Below are positions 7,756-16,671 of a stretch of DNA of 64,000 nt, one piece after another. Below the pieces are notes generated by a model. The model did not search any database. It saw nothing but the letters and a program-made list of their open reading frames with translations, and was not told the origin of the DNA. The stretch is taken from NCBI RefSeq assembly GCF_963676735.1, contig NZ_OY781464.1:3443001-3507000 (forward strand), read 5' to 3'. A program made the position numbers and the translations under genes. The first letter of the stretch is position 1. Each line of letters opens with the position of its first letter. Origin of the DNA: an uncultured Draconibacterium sp. Its GTDB lineage: Bacteria; Bacteroidota; Bacteroidia; Bacteroidales; Prolixibacteraceae.

Positions 7756-8964
7756 ATGAAAGTTGGAATACTTAGAGAGGGGAAAACACCTCCCGACAAA
7801 CGCGTCCCGCTAACCCCGGAACAATGTATTGAAGTGCAGCAAAGTTTTCCTCATGTATCAATTGCTGTTCAACCCAGCTCTATTCGCAGCTATTCTGATG
7901 AAGCGTATTCCAAATTAGGTATTTCGTTGCAGGAAGACCTTTCGGATTGCGATGTGTTACTGGGCGTAAAAGAAGTTCGTATTGAGGATTTTATTCCCGG
8001 AAAAATTTACCTCTTTTTCTCGCACACCATAAAAAAGCAGGAATACAACCGCAGGCTTTTGCAAACTGTATTAGAAAAAAAGATACAGCTGGTTGATTAC
8101 GAGGTACTGACTGACAAAGAAGGATTCAGAATAATTGGTTTTGGGCGTTTTGCCGGACTGGTAGGCGCCTACAATGGCTTACGTGCCTACGGACTGAAAT
8201 ATAAGTTATTTAACCTGAAACCGGCGCACGAGTGCTACAACCTGGAAGAGATGCTGGAACACCTGGATGCCATTACTCTGCCTCCGATAAAAATTACCGT
8301 TACCGGCGATGGCCGTGTGGCTGGTGGCGTGTTGGAAATTTTAAACCACATGCAGATTATGCGTGTTTCGCCCGAGGCTTTTTTAAACGAACAGGAACCC
8401 AAACAAGCCATTTATGTGCAACTGTTACCCGGCAATTATGTAAAACGTACCGATGGTGAAACGTTCAACCTGATGCACTTTTTTAATAACCCTACCATGT
8501 ACGAAAACAGCTTTCAACCTTTTGCCGGCGCCAGCGATCTGTTAATTGCATCTGCATACTGGGACCCCAAGGCTCCGATGCTGTTTACCGCCGACGAAAT
8601 GCGGGAAGAGGCTTTTCGCATCAGTGTTATTTCAGATATCACCTGCGATATTGAAGGCTCTATCCCTTCTACAAAACGTGCCTCGAGCATTGCCGATCCG
8701 TTTTACGATTACAATCCGGAAACAGGCGAGCTGGAAGAAGCTTTTTCAAAACCTGAAAATATTTCGGTGCAGGCGGTGGATAACCTGCCTTGTGAATTAC
8801 CAAAAGACGCTTCACTTGATTTTGGCCGCAACCTGATTGATAAAGTTTTTCCGAGTTTATTCGGAGCAGATACCGACGAAATTATCCACCGTGCATCTAT
8901 TACAAAAAATGGTACACTAACTGAGAAGTTCTCGTATTTACAGGATTTCGCCAACGGGGAATAG
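7756..8964 (+). CDS. NAD(P)-dependent amino-acid dehydrogenase, LYS1 / alanine dehydrogenase type
   Basis: I start at ATG 7756 (MKVGILREGKTPPDKRVPLTP), the usual opening of the alanine dehydrogenase/PNT N-terminal domain; the frame is open to a TTG at 7732 but that start is unlikely. Residues ~185-200 hold the nucleotide-binding loop VTGDGRVAGGVLEIL. The C-terminal half contains SDITCDIEGSIPSTKRASSI, typical of lysine-forming saccharopine dehydrogenase relatives. The reaction is probably NAD-linked oxidative deamination or saccharopine cleavage, but I cannot fix the substrate. The gene is monocistronic, with a terminator at 8998-9043. Confidence 0.75.
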   Translation: MKVGILREGKTPPDKRVPLTPEQCIEVQQSFPHVSIAVQPSSIRSYSDEAYSKLGISLQEDLSDCDVLLGVKEVRIEDFIPGKIYLFFSHTIKKQEYNRRLLQTVLEKKIQLVDYEVLTDKEGFRIIGFGRFAGLVGAYNGLRAYGLKYKLFNLKPAHECYNLEEMLEHLDAITLPPIKITVTGDGRVAGGVLEILNHMQIMRVSPEAFLNEQEPKQAIYVQLLPGNYVKRTDGETFNLMHFFNNPTMYENSFQPFAGASDLLIASAYWDPKAPMLFTADEMREEAFRISVISDITCDIEGSIPSTKRASSIADPFYDYNPETGELEEAFSKPENISVQAVDNLPCELPKDASLDFGRNLIDKVFPSLFGADTDEIIHRASITKNGTLTEKFSYLQDFANGE

Positions 8965-8997
8965 AATTGCTCGCAGATTGCACTGATATAAAAAATA

Positions 8998-9043
8998 AAG
9001 CCTCGTTCTGTATATTTAATAAGAATACAGAACGGGGCTTTTT
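8998..9043 (+). terminator. Intrinsic terminator
   Basis: AAAGCCTCGTTCTGTAT pairs with ATACAGAACGGGGCTTT (one mismatch) followed by T residues. It ends the dehydrogenase transcript. Confidence 0.85.
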
Positions 9044-9090
9044 ACTTTCCTGTTTTCTCCTCCGCGCTATCAGCGCAATTTAAAAGAACC

Positions 9091-9131
9091 GAAAAAAACA
9101 AACGCCGATCCAAAATTCATGGACCGACGTT
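9091..9131 (-). terminator. Intrinsic terminator of htpG
   Basis: Read on the minus strand, AACGTCGGTCC pairs with GGATCGGCGTT, followed by a GTTTTTTT run. It lies about 90 bp past the htpG stop. Confidence 0.75.
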
Positions 9132-9219
9132 TTACTCACTCTCCCTACACTATGCCCCGCGGGTTACGCAGAGCACTCACTCTAGGTTGTATCGCTCAAC
9201 GGTTTCCCGTATTACGAGC

Positions 9220-11277
9220 TTATTTTATTAACTCTACGCTTCGTTTTACAAATTTATCAAGGTCGGCACCTTTAAGCAGGCCGTTGGCCAGCAAAGCCAG
9301 GTCAACCATTTGTTTGGCCAATTTATTGCCTTTGCCAAAACCTGTCAATTCTTCGCGTTTTGATGCTTCCAGTTTTGCCAGCTCGCCATTCAGGCTTTCC
9401 AGCTTTTCCTTATCGGCACTCGGAATTTCTTCGTCTTTTTTACCTTCTTTGGCTTTTTCCAGGGTGGCAATTTCTTCTTTTTTACCGGCAATCGAGCTGG
9501 TCATATCTTCCAGCTTTTTCCCCAGTTTTTTATCTTTAGCCTCAATTACTTTTTTAACCAAAGGGTGCGAAATATTTACCACCAGGTTTAACGAATCGGG
9601 CATTTCGCCATAAAAATTCATTCCACCACCCTGAGTTGCCGCCATGTCTTTCATTCGGCGCATAAACTCGCTACGGGTAATTACCATTGGCGAAGCAGCC
9701 TCTCCCAAATCCTGGAAATCAACAATAAACTGATAGTCTTTTGTTTCAGGGCAAACAGCCTGAAATACCGGAGATACTTCTTGTTTTTGCTCCATTGTCC
9801 ATTCTTCTTTTGTGGTGTCTTCCTTTTTAATCAGGTTTTCAACCACATCCGAGTCGACACGAACAAAGCGCTTGTCGGTATATTTTTGCTCAAATTTATT
9901 TATCAGGTGAGGTGCCAATACATCATCAAGTACCAGTACATCATAGCCTTTGTTTTTTGCTTCTTCAACAAAAGTAAACTGCTCCTCAACATTTGTGGTG
10001 TACAGGTAAATGGTATTTTTATCCTTATCCGTCTGGTTTTCTTTCACCAGCTTTTCATACTCTTCCCAGGTAAAATATTTGCCTTCGGTATTTTTCAGCA
10101 TAAAGAAATTCATCGCACGATCGTTGAATTTCTCTTCGGTCAGCATTCCGTATTCGATAAAAATTTTCAGGTCGTCCCATTTGCTTTCAAAATCTTCGCG
10201 GTTGTCTTTAAAGATTTGGTGCAAACGGTCGGCTACTTTTTTGTTAATGTGACTGCTGATTTTCTTCACATTCGAATCGCTTTGCAGGTACGAGCGTGAA
10301 ACATTTAACGGAATATCCGGCGAATCGATCACCCCGTGCAATAAAGTCAAAAACTCGGGCACAATTCCTTCAACCGAATCGGTAACAAAAACCTGGTTGC
10401 AATACAACTGAATTTTGTTTTTCTGAACTTCGAAGTTGTTTTTAATTTTTGGGAAGTACAAAATACCGGTAAGGTTAAACGGATAATCCACATTCAGGTG
10501 AATGTTAAACAAGGGCTCGTCGCCCATCGGATACAACTTTCGGTAAAAGTCTTTGTAATCCTCATCTTTTAAATCAGCAGGAGTTTTGGTCCATGCCGGA
10601 GCTACATCATTTACCTGGTTGTCTTCGTCGGTCTCAACCTGTTGCCCGTCTTTCCAGTCTTTTTTCTTGCCATAAATTACCGGCACCGGTAAGAACTTAC
10701 AGTATTTATCCAAGATTTCAGACACTTTTGCATCATCAAGAAAACCTTTTTCTTCTTCGCTGATGTGCATTACAATATCGGTACCCACGTTTTCCTTTTC
10801 AACTTCTTCCAATTCGTACTCCGGGCTTCCGTTACAACTCCATTTAACGGCTTTTGCTCCTTCTTTATACGATTTTGTGATAACATCCACTTTTTCCGAT
10901 ACCATAAACGAACTGTAAAAACCCAGCCCGAAATGACCAATTATGGCGTTAGCATCGTCTTTATATTTATCAAGAAACTCGTTGGCACCCGAAAATGCAA
11001 TTTGGTTAATGTACTTCTCCACCTCTTCGGCGGTCATGCCAATTCCGTTATCCGAAACCGTAATGGTTTTTGCTTCGGTATCTAATTTTACTACCACCTT
11101 GGCATCGGTAACTTCGCCTTTGTATTCGCCGCGCGATGCCAGTGTTCTTAGTTTTTGGGTTGCATCAACCGCATTTGATACAATTTCACGTAAAAAAATG
11201 TCGTGATCAGAATAGAGAAACTTTTTAATAATTGGAAAAAGGTTCTCGCTGGTAACTCCAATTTTTCCTGTTTGCAT
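9220..11277 (-). CDS. htpG: Molecular chaperone HtpG (Hsp90)
   Basis: 685 residues of a cytosolic ATP-dependent chaperone. The N-terminal GHKL ATPase motifs are clear: LREIVSNAVDA, DNGIGM and GHFGLGFYS. The middle domain contains the conserved LYCNQVFVTD and LNVSRSYLQ segments. The C-terminal dimerisation region contains a lysine- and glutamate-rich insert (about residues 590-650) that looks like a coiled coil and is longer than in the E. coli protein, as in other Bacteroidota. The gene is alone, with a terminator downstream and a divergent small gene on the other side. Confidence 0.97.
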   Translation of the reverse strand: MQTGKIGVTSENLFPIIKKFLYSDHDIFLREIVSNAVDATQKLRTLASRGEYKGEVTDAKVVVKLDTEAKTITVSDNGIGMTAEEVEKYINQIAFSGANEFLDKYKDDANAIIGHFGLGFYSSFMVSEKVDVITKSYKEGAKAVKWSCNGSPEYELEEVEKENVGTDIVMHISEEEKGFLDDAKVSEILDKYCKFLPVPVIYGKKKDWKDGQQVETDEDNQVNDVAPAWTKTPADLKDEDYKDFYRKLYPMGDEPLFNIHLNVDYPFNLTGILYFPKIKNNFEVQKNKIQLYCNQVFVTDSVEGIVPEFLTLLHGVIDSPDIPLNVSRSYLQSDSNVKKISSHINKKVADRLHQIFKDNREDFESKWDDLKIFIEYGMLTEEKFNDRAMNFFMLKNTEGKYFTWEEYEKLVKENQTDKDKNTIYLYTTNVEEQFTFVEEAKNKGYDVLVLDDVLAPHLINKFEQKYTDKRFVRVDSDVVENLIKKEDTTKEEWTMEQKQEVSPVFQAVCPETKDYQFIVDFQDLGEAASPMVITRSEFMRRMKDMAATQGGGMNFYGEMPDSLNLVVNISHPLVKKVIEAKDKKLGKKLEDMTSSIAGKKEEIATLEKAKEGKKDEEIPSADKEKLESLNGELAKLEASKREELTGFGKGNKLAKQMVDLALLANGLLKGADLDKFVKRSVELIK

Positions 11278-11453
11278 TTGTCTATATTTTAAGTTTTACT
11301 TTCGATTTTTATGCCGGCCGAAAATCAAACCCTATGCCATTTCAATTTTATGACGATATGTCAGCAAACCGTGTGAGTTAAAATGAAAAATGGTCATTAT
11401 TTGTGTTTTGAATTCCGTTTTTGGCTGTATGTTTGTAAAAAAGTAAAACCAAA

Positions 11454-11822
11454 ATGAGAGATACCTTAACGAGCTGGCTCAACGAAATTGAAAAAAACGA
11501 TGGCATTCCGCCAAAAGAAGTGGTGGTTTTTAATTTTGGAATTTACCAAAGCGATGAAGGGTACGTGATGTACCTGGTAGGTGGTTTTGAATTTACTGAA
11601 ACCAACGACAATTGGGCCCATTTGGAAATGCCGAAACAGGATTACCGCTATTTATTGCTTCCGGCAATGGTGCAGGATAAACCCTGGCAGTTGGTTGTTG
11701 AATATTGTAAAAACACATTGCTTGAAATGGAATCAGAAGGTTTATTGCGTAAAAACCTGCTTAAAAATGCCCAATTTCTCACCATTGGTTACGACGAAGG
11801 AGAACTTACCCGCATCAGGTAA
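11454..11822 (+). CDS. Conserved small protein of unknown function
   Basis: 122 residues, soluble and acidic, with no signal peptide, Cys pair or catalytic motif. Visible segments are PPKEVVVFNFGIYQSDEGYVMYLVGG and NDNWAHLEMPKQDYRYLLLP, which suggest a compact alpha/beta fold. The upstream DNA to htpG is short and divergent, and the next gene starts 125 bp later. I do not recognise the family. Codon use matches the neighbours, and the clean ATG and length make it likely to be a real gene. Confidence 0.75.
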   Translation: MRDTLTSWLNEIEKNDGIPPKEVVVFNFGIYQSDEGYVMYLVGGFEFTETNDNWAHLEMPKQDYRYLLLPAMVQDKPWQLVVEYCKNTLLEMESEGLLRKNLLKNAQFLTIGYDEGELTRIR

Positions 11823-11947
11823 AAATACCCGCAAACAATAGTTTTGAGGTAACTCACATCACTAATAAAACTATTTTTTCATGATATTTACCCTCCTTTA
11901 ATTCACCCAAACCCCTTTAATTTGTGTCTTTCGTTAAAAAGTAATAT

Positions 11948-13414
11948 ATGGGCAGTCTGGAAAATTATTTTGGCCAATTCAGGGAAAATATTGTAGGAAT
12001 CGATCAGGAATTTGAAACGCCATACGGCACAAAAAAAATTATTTATGGCGACTGGATTGCCAGTGGCCGTTTATATCGTCCGATTGAATGTAAAATTACC
12101 GATGAGCTGGGCCCGTTTGTTGGCAACACCCATACCGAAACCAGCGAAACCGGTATGCGAATGACCCAGGCTTACCACAAATCGCACCAACTAATAAAAG
12201 CCCACGTTAATGCCGGGCCAAACGACAAAATTATTACTGCCGGTTTTGGCATGACCGCGGTAATTAACAAATTTCAGCGCATACTGGGTTTAAAATACTG
12301 CGGAAAAGTAGCCGGGAAAAGTTGTATTGCCGAACGCGAAAGACCTGTTGTATTTATTACGCACATGGAACACCACTCGAACCAAACCTCGTGGTACGAA
12401 ACCAGTGCCGACGTAGTGGTTATTGAACCCGGAGATGGCCTTTTGGTTAAGCCTCAGAATTTGCGAACGGCACTGGAAAAATATAAAGACCGCCCTTTTA
12501 AGATAGGCTCGTTTACCGCCTGCTCGAATGTTACAGGTGTGCGCACTCCGTACAACGAACTGGCAAAAATAATGCACGAATACGGTGGTGTGGTTTTTAT
12601 CGACTTTGCAGCCTCGGCACCCTACGACGAAATTAATATGCACCCTGAAGACCCGATGGAGAAACTGGATGCGGTTATGTTTTCACCACATAAATTTCTG
12701 GGAGGTCCCGGTTCTTCCGGCGTTATTGTTTTTGATGCATCGATGTATAAAAGCGAGGTGCCTGATAACCCGGGCGGCGGAACGGTTGACTGGACCAACC
12801 CCTGGGGAAGGTATAAATATGTTGACGACATTGAGGCACGTGAAGATGGTGGCACACCGGGATTTCTGCAATCAATACGAACTGCGCTGTGTTTCGATCT
12901 AAAAAATCAAATGGGTATCGAAAATATTCGAAAACGAGAAGAAGAATTGCTGGAACGTGCGTTTAATGGCCTCGACGAAATTCAGGGATTAAATATTTTG
13001 GCCGATAATGTACGAAAACGACTTGGAGTAATTTCATTTTATGTTGAAGGCATTCATTATAATTTGTTGGTTCGGCTGTTAAACGACAAATACGGTATTC
13101 AAACCAGGGGCGGATGCGCCTGTGCCGGCACCTACGGCCACTTTCTGCTTGAAGTGTCGTATGAACAATCACAGCTAATAACCGACAAAATTAACCATGG
13201 CGACCTTTCGGAAAAACCCGGTTGGGTGCGCTGGTCGTTACATCCCACAATGACCGATGCTGAGGTGGACACAATGATTACGGCCTTAAAAGATATTGTT
13301 GGCAATATTGAAAGCTATAAAAACGATTATGTATATGTGAATCGCACCAATGTATTTTGGCACAAAGACGAAAATAACGACGATACCCTGATGCAAAAGT
13401 GGTTTACGCTTTAA
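11948..13414 (+). CDS. Class V aminotransferase / cysteine desulfurase-like PLP enzyme
   Basis: 488 residues. The PLP lysine is Lys249 in FSPHKFLGGPGSSG, the layout of the SufS/NifS and selenocysteine lyase branch. A Cys-rich segment, GGCACAGTYGH, has Cys390 and Cys392 near the position of the active-site Cys loop of desulfurases. The protein is longer than SufS (about 410), with extra residues at both ends (an N-terminal ETPYGTKKIIYGDW and a tail ending MQKWFTL). It is not next to suf genes here. Likely reaction: PLP-dependent sulfur mobilisation or a related elimination; substrate unproven. Confidence 0.8.
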   Translation: MGSLENYFGQFRENIVGIDQEFETPYGTKKIIYGDWIASGRLYRPIECKITDELGPFVGNTHTETSETGMRMTQAYHKSHQLIKAHVNAGPNDKIITAGFGMTAVINKFQRILGLKYCGKVAGKSCIAERERPVVFITHMEHHSNQTSWYETSADVVVIEPGDGLLVKPQNLRTALEKYKDRPFKIGSFTACSNVTGVRTPYNELAKIMHEYGGVVFIDFAASAPYDEINMHPEDPMEKLDAVMFSPHKFLGGPGSSGVIVFDASMYKSEVPDNPGGGTVDWTNPWGRYKYVDDIEAREDGGTPGFLQSIRTALCFDLKNQMGIENIRKREEELLERAFNGLDEIQGLNILADNVRKRLGVISFYVEGIHYNLLVRLLNDKYGIQTRGGCACAGTYGHFLLEVSYEQSQLITDKINHGDLSEKPGWVRWSLHPTMTDAEVDTMITALKDIVGNIESYKNDYVYVNRTNVFWHKDENNDDTLMQKWFTL

Positions 13415-13483
13415 TTTTATTCGGGCAAAACAAATAAATACAACTTTTGTTAGGCACCTTAGCAATCCTCAATCTTCTTTTTT

Positions 13484-13491
13484 TACTTTTG
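13484..13491 (+). promoter_or_regulatory. -7 box TACTTTTG directly before the patatin start codon
   Basis: A perfect TAnnTTTG match ends 5 bp before ATG 13497, which would place transcription at or next to the start codon. No -33 TTTG is seen at 19-21 bp, so this is tentative. Confidence 0.4.
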
Positions 13492-13496
13492 TTTTT

Positions 13497-14246
13497 ATGA
13501 CAAAAAAATATGATACCGGCCTTGTTTTAAGTGGTGGTGGCACACGCGGCTTTGCCCATCTTGGTGTAATTGCGGCTTTAAATAAATTAGGTATTCAGCC
13601 CGATGTTATTTCGGGAGTTAGTGCCGGAGCCATTGTTGGTGCATTTATAGCAGCAGGAAAATCGCCCGAAGAGGTTCGGGATATTTTTAAACGTGGTTGG
13701 TTTTTTCAATACACAAAAATACATCTTCCGGTTGATGGCCTGCTTAAACTCGATGGTATAAAAGAAATTATCGGGAAGGAAATTGAGGTGATGAATATTG
13801 AAGAGTTGGCCATCCCCCTTCATATTTGTGTGTCGAATTTAAATAAAGGTACTGTAGAATATAAAAACAGTGGTCCGCTGGGCGATACCGTTTTGGCATC
13901 TGCCTCTATTCCGGTAATTTTTGCTCCGGTACAGCTTGGCAAATATTTGTACGTTGATGGTGGCTTGATGGATAATATTCCACTGGAACCCATAAAAAAA
14001 GAATGCGAGCAGGTAATTGCTTCAAATATAAGTCCGATTAACGCCAAAGCAAAAATGAAAAACATGATACAGATTGCTACCCGCACCGTGTACATGAGCG
14101 TTAACCAAAAACTGGAGGATTTAAAAAAGCAGGTAGATGTTTATATTGAGCCAAGTGGAATTGACGAATACGATGTATTCCAACGGAAACATGCCGATGA
14201 ACTATTCGATCTTGGATATAAAACAACGCTAAAGGTGTTAAAATAA
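13497..14246 (+). CDS. Patatin-like phospholipase
   Basis: 249 residues, the size of small RssA/YchK-type patatins. The oxyanion loop is GGGTRGFAHLG near residue 13, the nucleophile elbow is GVSAG with Ser42, and the catalytic Asp is Asp154 in VDGGLMDNIP. These form the patatin Ser-Asp dyad, so acyl-ester hydrolysis of a phospholipid is expected. There is no signal peptide, so the enzyme should be cytosolic or associated with the inner face of the membrane. The -7-like box lies so close to the ATG that the mRNA may be leaderless. Confidence 0.92.
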   Translation: MTKKYDTGLVLSGGGTRGFAHLGVIAALNKLGIQPDVISGVSAGAIVGAFIAAGKSPEEVRDIFKRGWFFQYTKIHLPVDGLLKLDGIKEIIGKEIEVMNIEELAIPLHICVSNLNKGTVEYKNSGPLGDTVLASASIPVIFAPVQLGKYLYVDGGLMDNIPLEPIKKECEQVIASNISPINAKAKMKNMIQIATRTVYMSVNQKLEDLKKQVDVYIEPSGIDEYDVFQRKHADELFDLGYKTTLKVLK

Positions 14247-14301
14247 AAAGCCATTCCTAAAATAGAAACGGCTTAAAGTTCCAAATGATAATCGTATATT
14301 T

Positions 14302-14685
14302 TTAATCAAATAAATTCTCGTCGCGTATAATCATTAAAATGGCTGAGTGTGGCAGAATAATATATTTCTCGTTGTTAAACTCAATTTCGTGCCCGCTTTT
14401 ATTTAAGTAAATAGCCAAATCGCCAATGTGGGTTTGCAAGGGTACATATTTTACCTCTTCCTTTTTTTCTTTCCAAACCTCATCATCCTCGCTAACTGCC
14501 GGAATCGGATAACCGGGTCCTACTTTTACAATGTAGCCACTTTGTATTTTTTCATTTTCCTGCACCGATGGAGGTAAATACAAACCCGACTTGGTTTTCC
14601 CCGTCGGATTTTTTGGCTTTACCAATACCCGGTCGCCAACCATAATGAACTTTTCCAGATCTTTTTCTTCAATTACCAACGACAT
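14302..14685 (-). CDS. GroES-like co-chaperone family protein
   Basis: 127 residues. The Cpn10 pattern is visible: FIMVGDRVLVKPKNPTGKTKSGLYLPPSVQE in the first third and NNEKYIILPHSAILMIIRDE at the end. It is about 30 residues longer than GroES, with an extra charged loop near KEKKEEVKYVPLQTHIGD in the middle. No groEL is adjacent. Bacteroidota often carry such a divergent second GroES homologue; whether it works with GroEL is not known. Convergent with the patatin gene. Confidence 0.75.
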   Translation of the reverse strand: MSLVIEEKDLEKFIMVGDRVLVKPKNPTGKTKSGLYLPPSVQENEKIQSGYIVKVGPGYPIPAVSEDDEVWKEKKEEVKYVPLQTHIGDLAIYLNKSGHEIEFNNEKYIILPHSAILMIIRDENLFD

Positions 14686-14927
14686 AAGCTTTTCATTTTT
14701 CGTTCGGCAAAGATAAAATTTTCACTATAATTTTTAAAAATACAATCTCGATGAAAAAAATATTCTCCCCCTTTTTTAATAACCATTACCATAAATCAAG
14801 ACCATCTTTTCGACTTTAAATCTATTTTGTTCAATATTTCCATTTCGACAAAAACCTCTCTTTGTTCTGTATTTCAAGCCCTTAAAAAATTTCTAAATAA
14901 ATATTCTAAAAAAATATACTACTTTGT

Positions 14928-14960
14928 TTTGCATAGTACCATTTTTTAGCCTTATATTTG
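14928..14960 (+). promoter_or_regulatory. Strong Bacteroidota-type promoter
   Basis: TTTG at 14928-14931, a 21-bp spacer, then TATATTTG at 14953-14960. It leads to a long A-rich leader of about 170 nt before the secreted repeat protein. The remainder of 14686-15138 is AT-rich with no gene. Confidence 0.75.
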
Positions 14961-15138
14961 TAATACAAAGTTCAAGCTAAAGAAAAGTACATTTTTAAAA
15001 AAAGTTCTAAAAAAACTGTAACGAATTAAAATTTAAAGCGTCTTAATATCGAAAACAGGAAAACAGAACGGGAAAACAAGAAACAAAAAGTCAAAACAAA
15101 AGAAAACAAGAAAACAAAAACAAGCAGGAGGAAAAGTC

Positions 15139-15675
15139 ATGAAAACAACAAACAATGTTCAGAAAGCAATCACAAAATCATTAGCAGTTATTATTAGTTT
15201 GGTTTTAATAAGCATTACAGTTAATGCTCAGGATTTTTGGAGAACCGTATTGGAAAACAACAGCTTTAGCCAAATAGCCATGGCAATGGTTGACCAAAGC
15301 GAAGCTGGCTTACCATCAGCAGATGGTTATTACACCAATGAAATGACTGCCTATGCAGAATATGCAAATGTTGAGGCAGAAGAATCATTAGACGTAGAAA
15401 ACTGGATGACCAACGAAAACAGTTTTTTTACAACAATTACTGTTGAAACAGCTACTGAAAGTGCTCTTGAAGTAGAAGCATGGATGACCGATGAAAACCG
15501 TTTTAACACAATGGCTACCTACTTAAGTGTTGAAACAGAGGATGCTCTTGAAGTGGAAGACTGGATGTATAATACCGATTTTTTTGGAGTAACAACTGTA
15601 GAAGTTGAAGAAGCTACCGAAACAAAACTTCAGGTAGAAGCCTGGATGACAAACGCAGAAATCTGGGAAATGTAA
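15139..15675 (+). CDS. Secreted protein with four W-M repeat motifs
   Basis: 178 residues with a signal peptide ending near NAQ (residue 31). The mature protein is very acidic and has four copies of a motif, L-[DEQ]-V-E-x-W-M-[TY], with Trp at 89, 115, 142 and 169, so spacing is 26, 27 and 27 residues. A following Asx-rich turn and an aromatic residue (NSF, NRF, DFF, EIW) recur too. The gene has an unusually clear AGGAGG ribosome binding site at 15126 and a strong promoter, both pointing to high expression. No family recognised; function unknown. Confidence 0.75.
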   Translation: MKTTNNVQKAITKSLAVIISLVLISITVNAQDFWRTVLENNSFSQIAMAMVDQSEAGLPSADGYYTNEMTAYAEYANVEAEESLDVENWMTNENSFFTTITVETATESALEVEAWMTDENRFNTMATYLSVETEDALEVEDWMYNTDFFGVTTVEVEEATETKLQVEAWMTNAEIWEM

Positions 15676-15700
15676 TTACGAATAACTCATTTAAACAAAA

Positions 15701-15736
15701 AAAACCGCTGTTCTTTAATTAGAATGGCGGTTTTTT
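15701..15736 (+). terminator. Intrinsic terminator
   Basis: AAAACCGCTGTTCT pairs with AGAATGGCGGTTTT (with G-U pairs), then a T run. It separates the secreted repeat protein from the convergent map gene and may serve both. Confidence 0.8.
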
Positions 15737-15763
15737 ATTGAATTAATCCTGCCTTTTGAGAGC

Positions 15764-16543
15764 TTAGCTTACCGGATACTCATTGTGGATATCAGTTAAA
15801 ACCTCGCACCCTGTTTGCGTAACCAAAACCGTATGCTCAAACTGTGCCGACAGTTTATTGTCAATAGTTCTGGCTGTCCAGCCATCGTTTTTATCAATAA
15901 CGGCTTTGGCTTTCCCCTGGTTAATCATAGGTTCAATAGTAAAAATCATCCCGGGTTTCATCTCTGGTCCTGTATTCCGGCGCGAGGCATGGTCAACCTG
16001 CGGTTCTTCATGAAATTCAATACCCACACCATGGCCACAAAACTCGTAAACTACACTGTATCCTCTTGCCTTTGCATAACGCTGAATAACAAAACCAATA
16101 TTCCCAAAGCGATTGCCGGGTTTTACCTGTTCAATCCCTAAATCAAGGCAGTGCCAGGTGGTGTCAATCAGCTCTTCAGCTTCTTTGCTTACCTCTCCCA
16201 CTGTAAACATTCGCGAGGTATCGCCGTAGTAGCCATTCAAAATTGTGGTAATATCAATATTCAATATATCGCCGGGTTTTAAAATGGTTTCTTTCGACGG
16301 AATGCCATGGCAAATAATATTATTGGGCGATATACAACTCGATTTTGGGTAACCATTGTATCCTTTGGTAGCAGGAATTGCTCCATGAGATCGAATAAAT
16401 TCTTCAACCTTATCGTCGATCAACTCCGTGGTCATTCCCTCTTTTACAAATTGCTCGGCAAAGTCCAGCGTTTTGGCAGCCAGTCTGGCACTCTGCCTGA
16501 TGCCTTCTATCTGTTCCGGAGTTTTTATAATTATTTTTCCCAT
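15764..16543 (-). CDS. map: Methionine aminopeptidase, type I
   Basis: 259 residues. Removes the initiator methionine from nascent proteins in the cytosol. The five metal ligands are all present at the family's usual positions: Asp97 (NIDITT), Asp108 (GDTS), His171 (CGHGVG), Glu204 (FTIEPM) and Glu236 (FEHTVL); His79 is the conserved substrate-site histidine. There is no N-terminal zinc-binding extension. A good promoter lies at 16563-16593. The gene is not in the secY-infA operon here, so this may be a second map copy. Confidence 0.96.
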   Translation of the reverse strand: MGKIIIKTPEQIEGIRQSARLAAKTLDFAEQFVKEGMTTELIDDKVEEFIRSHGAIPATKGYNGYPKSSCISPNNIICHGIPSKETILKPGDILNIDITTILNGYYGDTSRMFTVGEVSKEAEELIDTTWHCLDLGIEQVKPGNRFGNIGFVIQRYAKARGYSVVYEFCGHGVGIEFHEEPQVDHASRRNTGPEMKPGMIFTIEPMINQGKAKAVIDKNDGWTARTIDNKLSAQFEHTVLVTQTGCEVLTDIHNEYPVS

Positions 16544-16562
16544 AAAGCTTTTTTATTTGCCG

Positions 16563-16593
16563 CAAAATTGAACATTTGTAGTTGATTTTCAAA
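16563..16593 (-). promoter_or_regulatory. Promoter of map
   Basis: On the minus strand, TTTG, exactly 19 bp, then CAATTTTG, one base from the TAnnTTTG consensus, 20 bp upstream of the map ATG. Confidence 0.65.
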
Positions 16594-16671
16594 AACCGAA
16601 CAATAAATTTGCAAAAAAGTTTACATCTTTTCTTTGCTATAAGATGAAAACACCTTTATCAAAAACAAGAA

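Noticed and set aside
9119..9219. tRNA-like sequence
   Set aside because: No cloverleaf could be drawn and no TTCNANNC T-loop is present; part is the htpG terminator.
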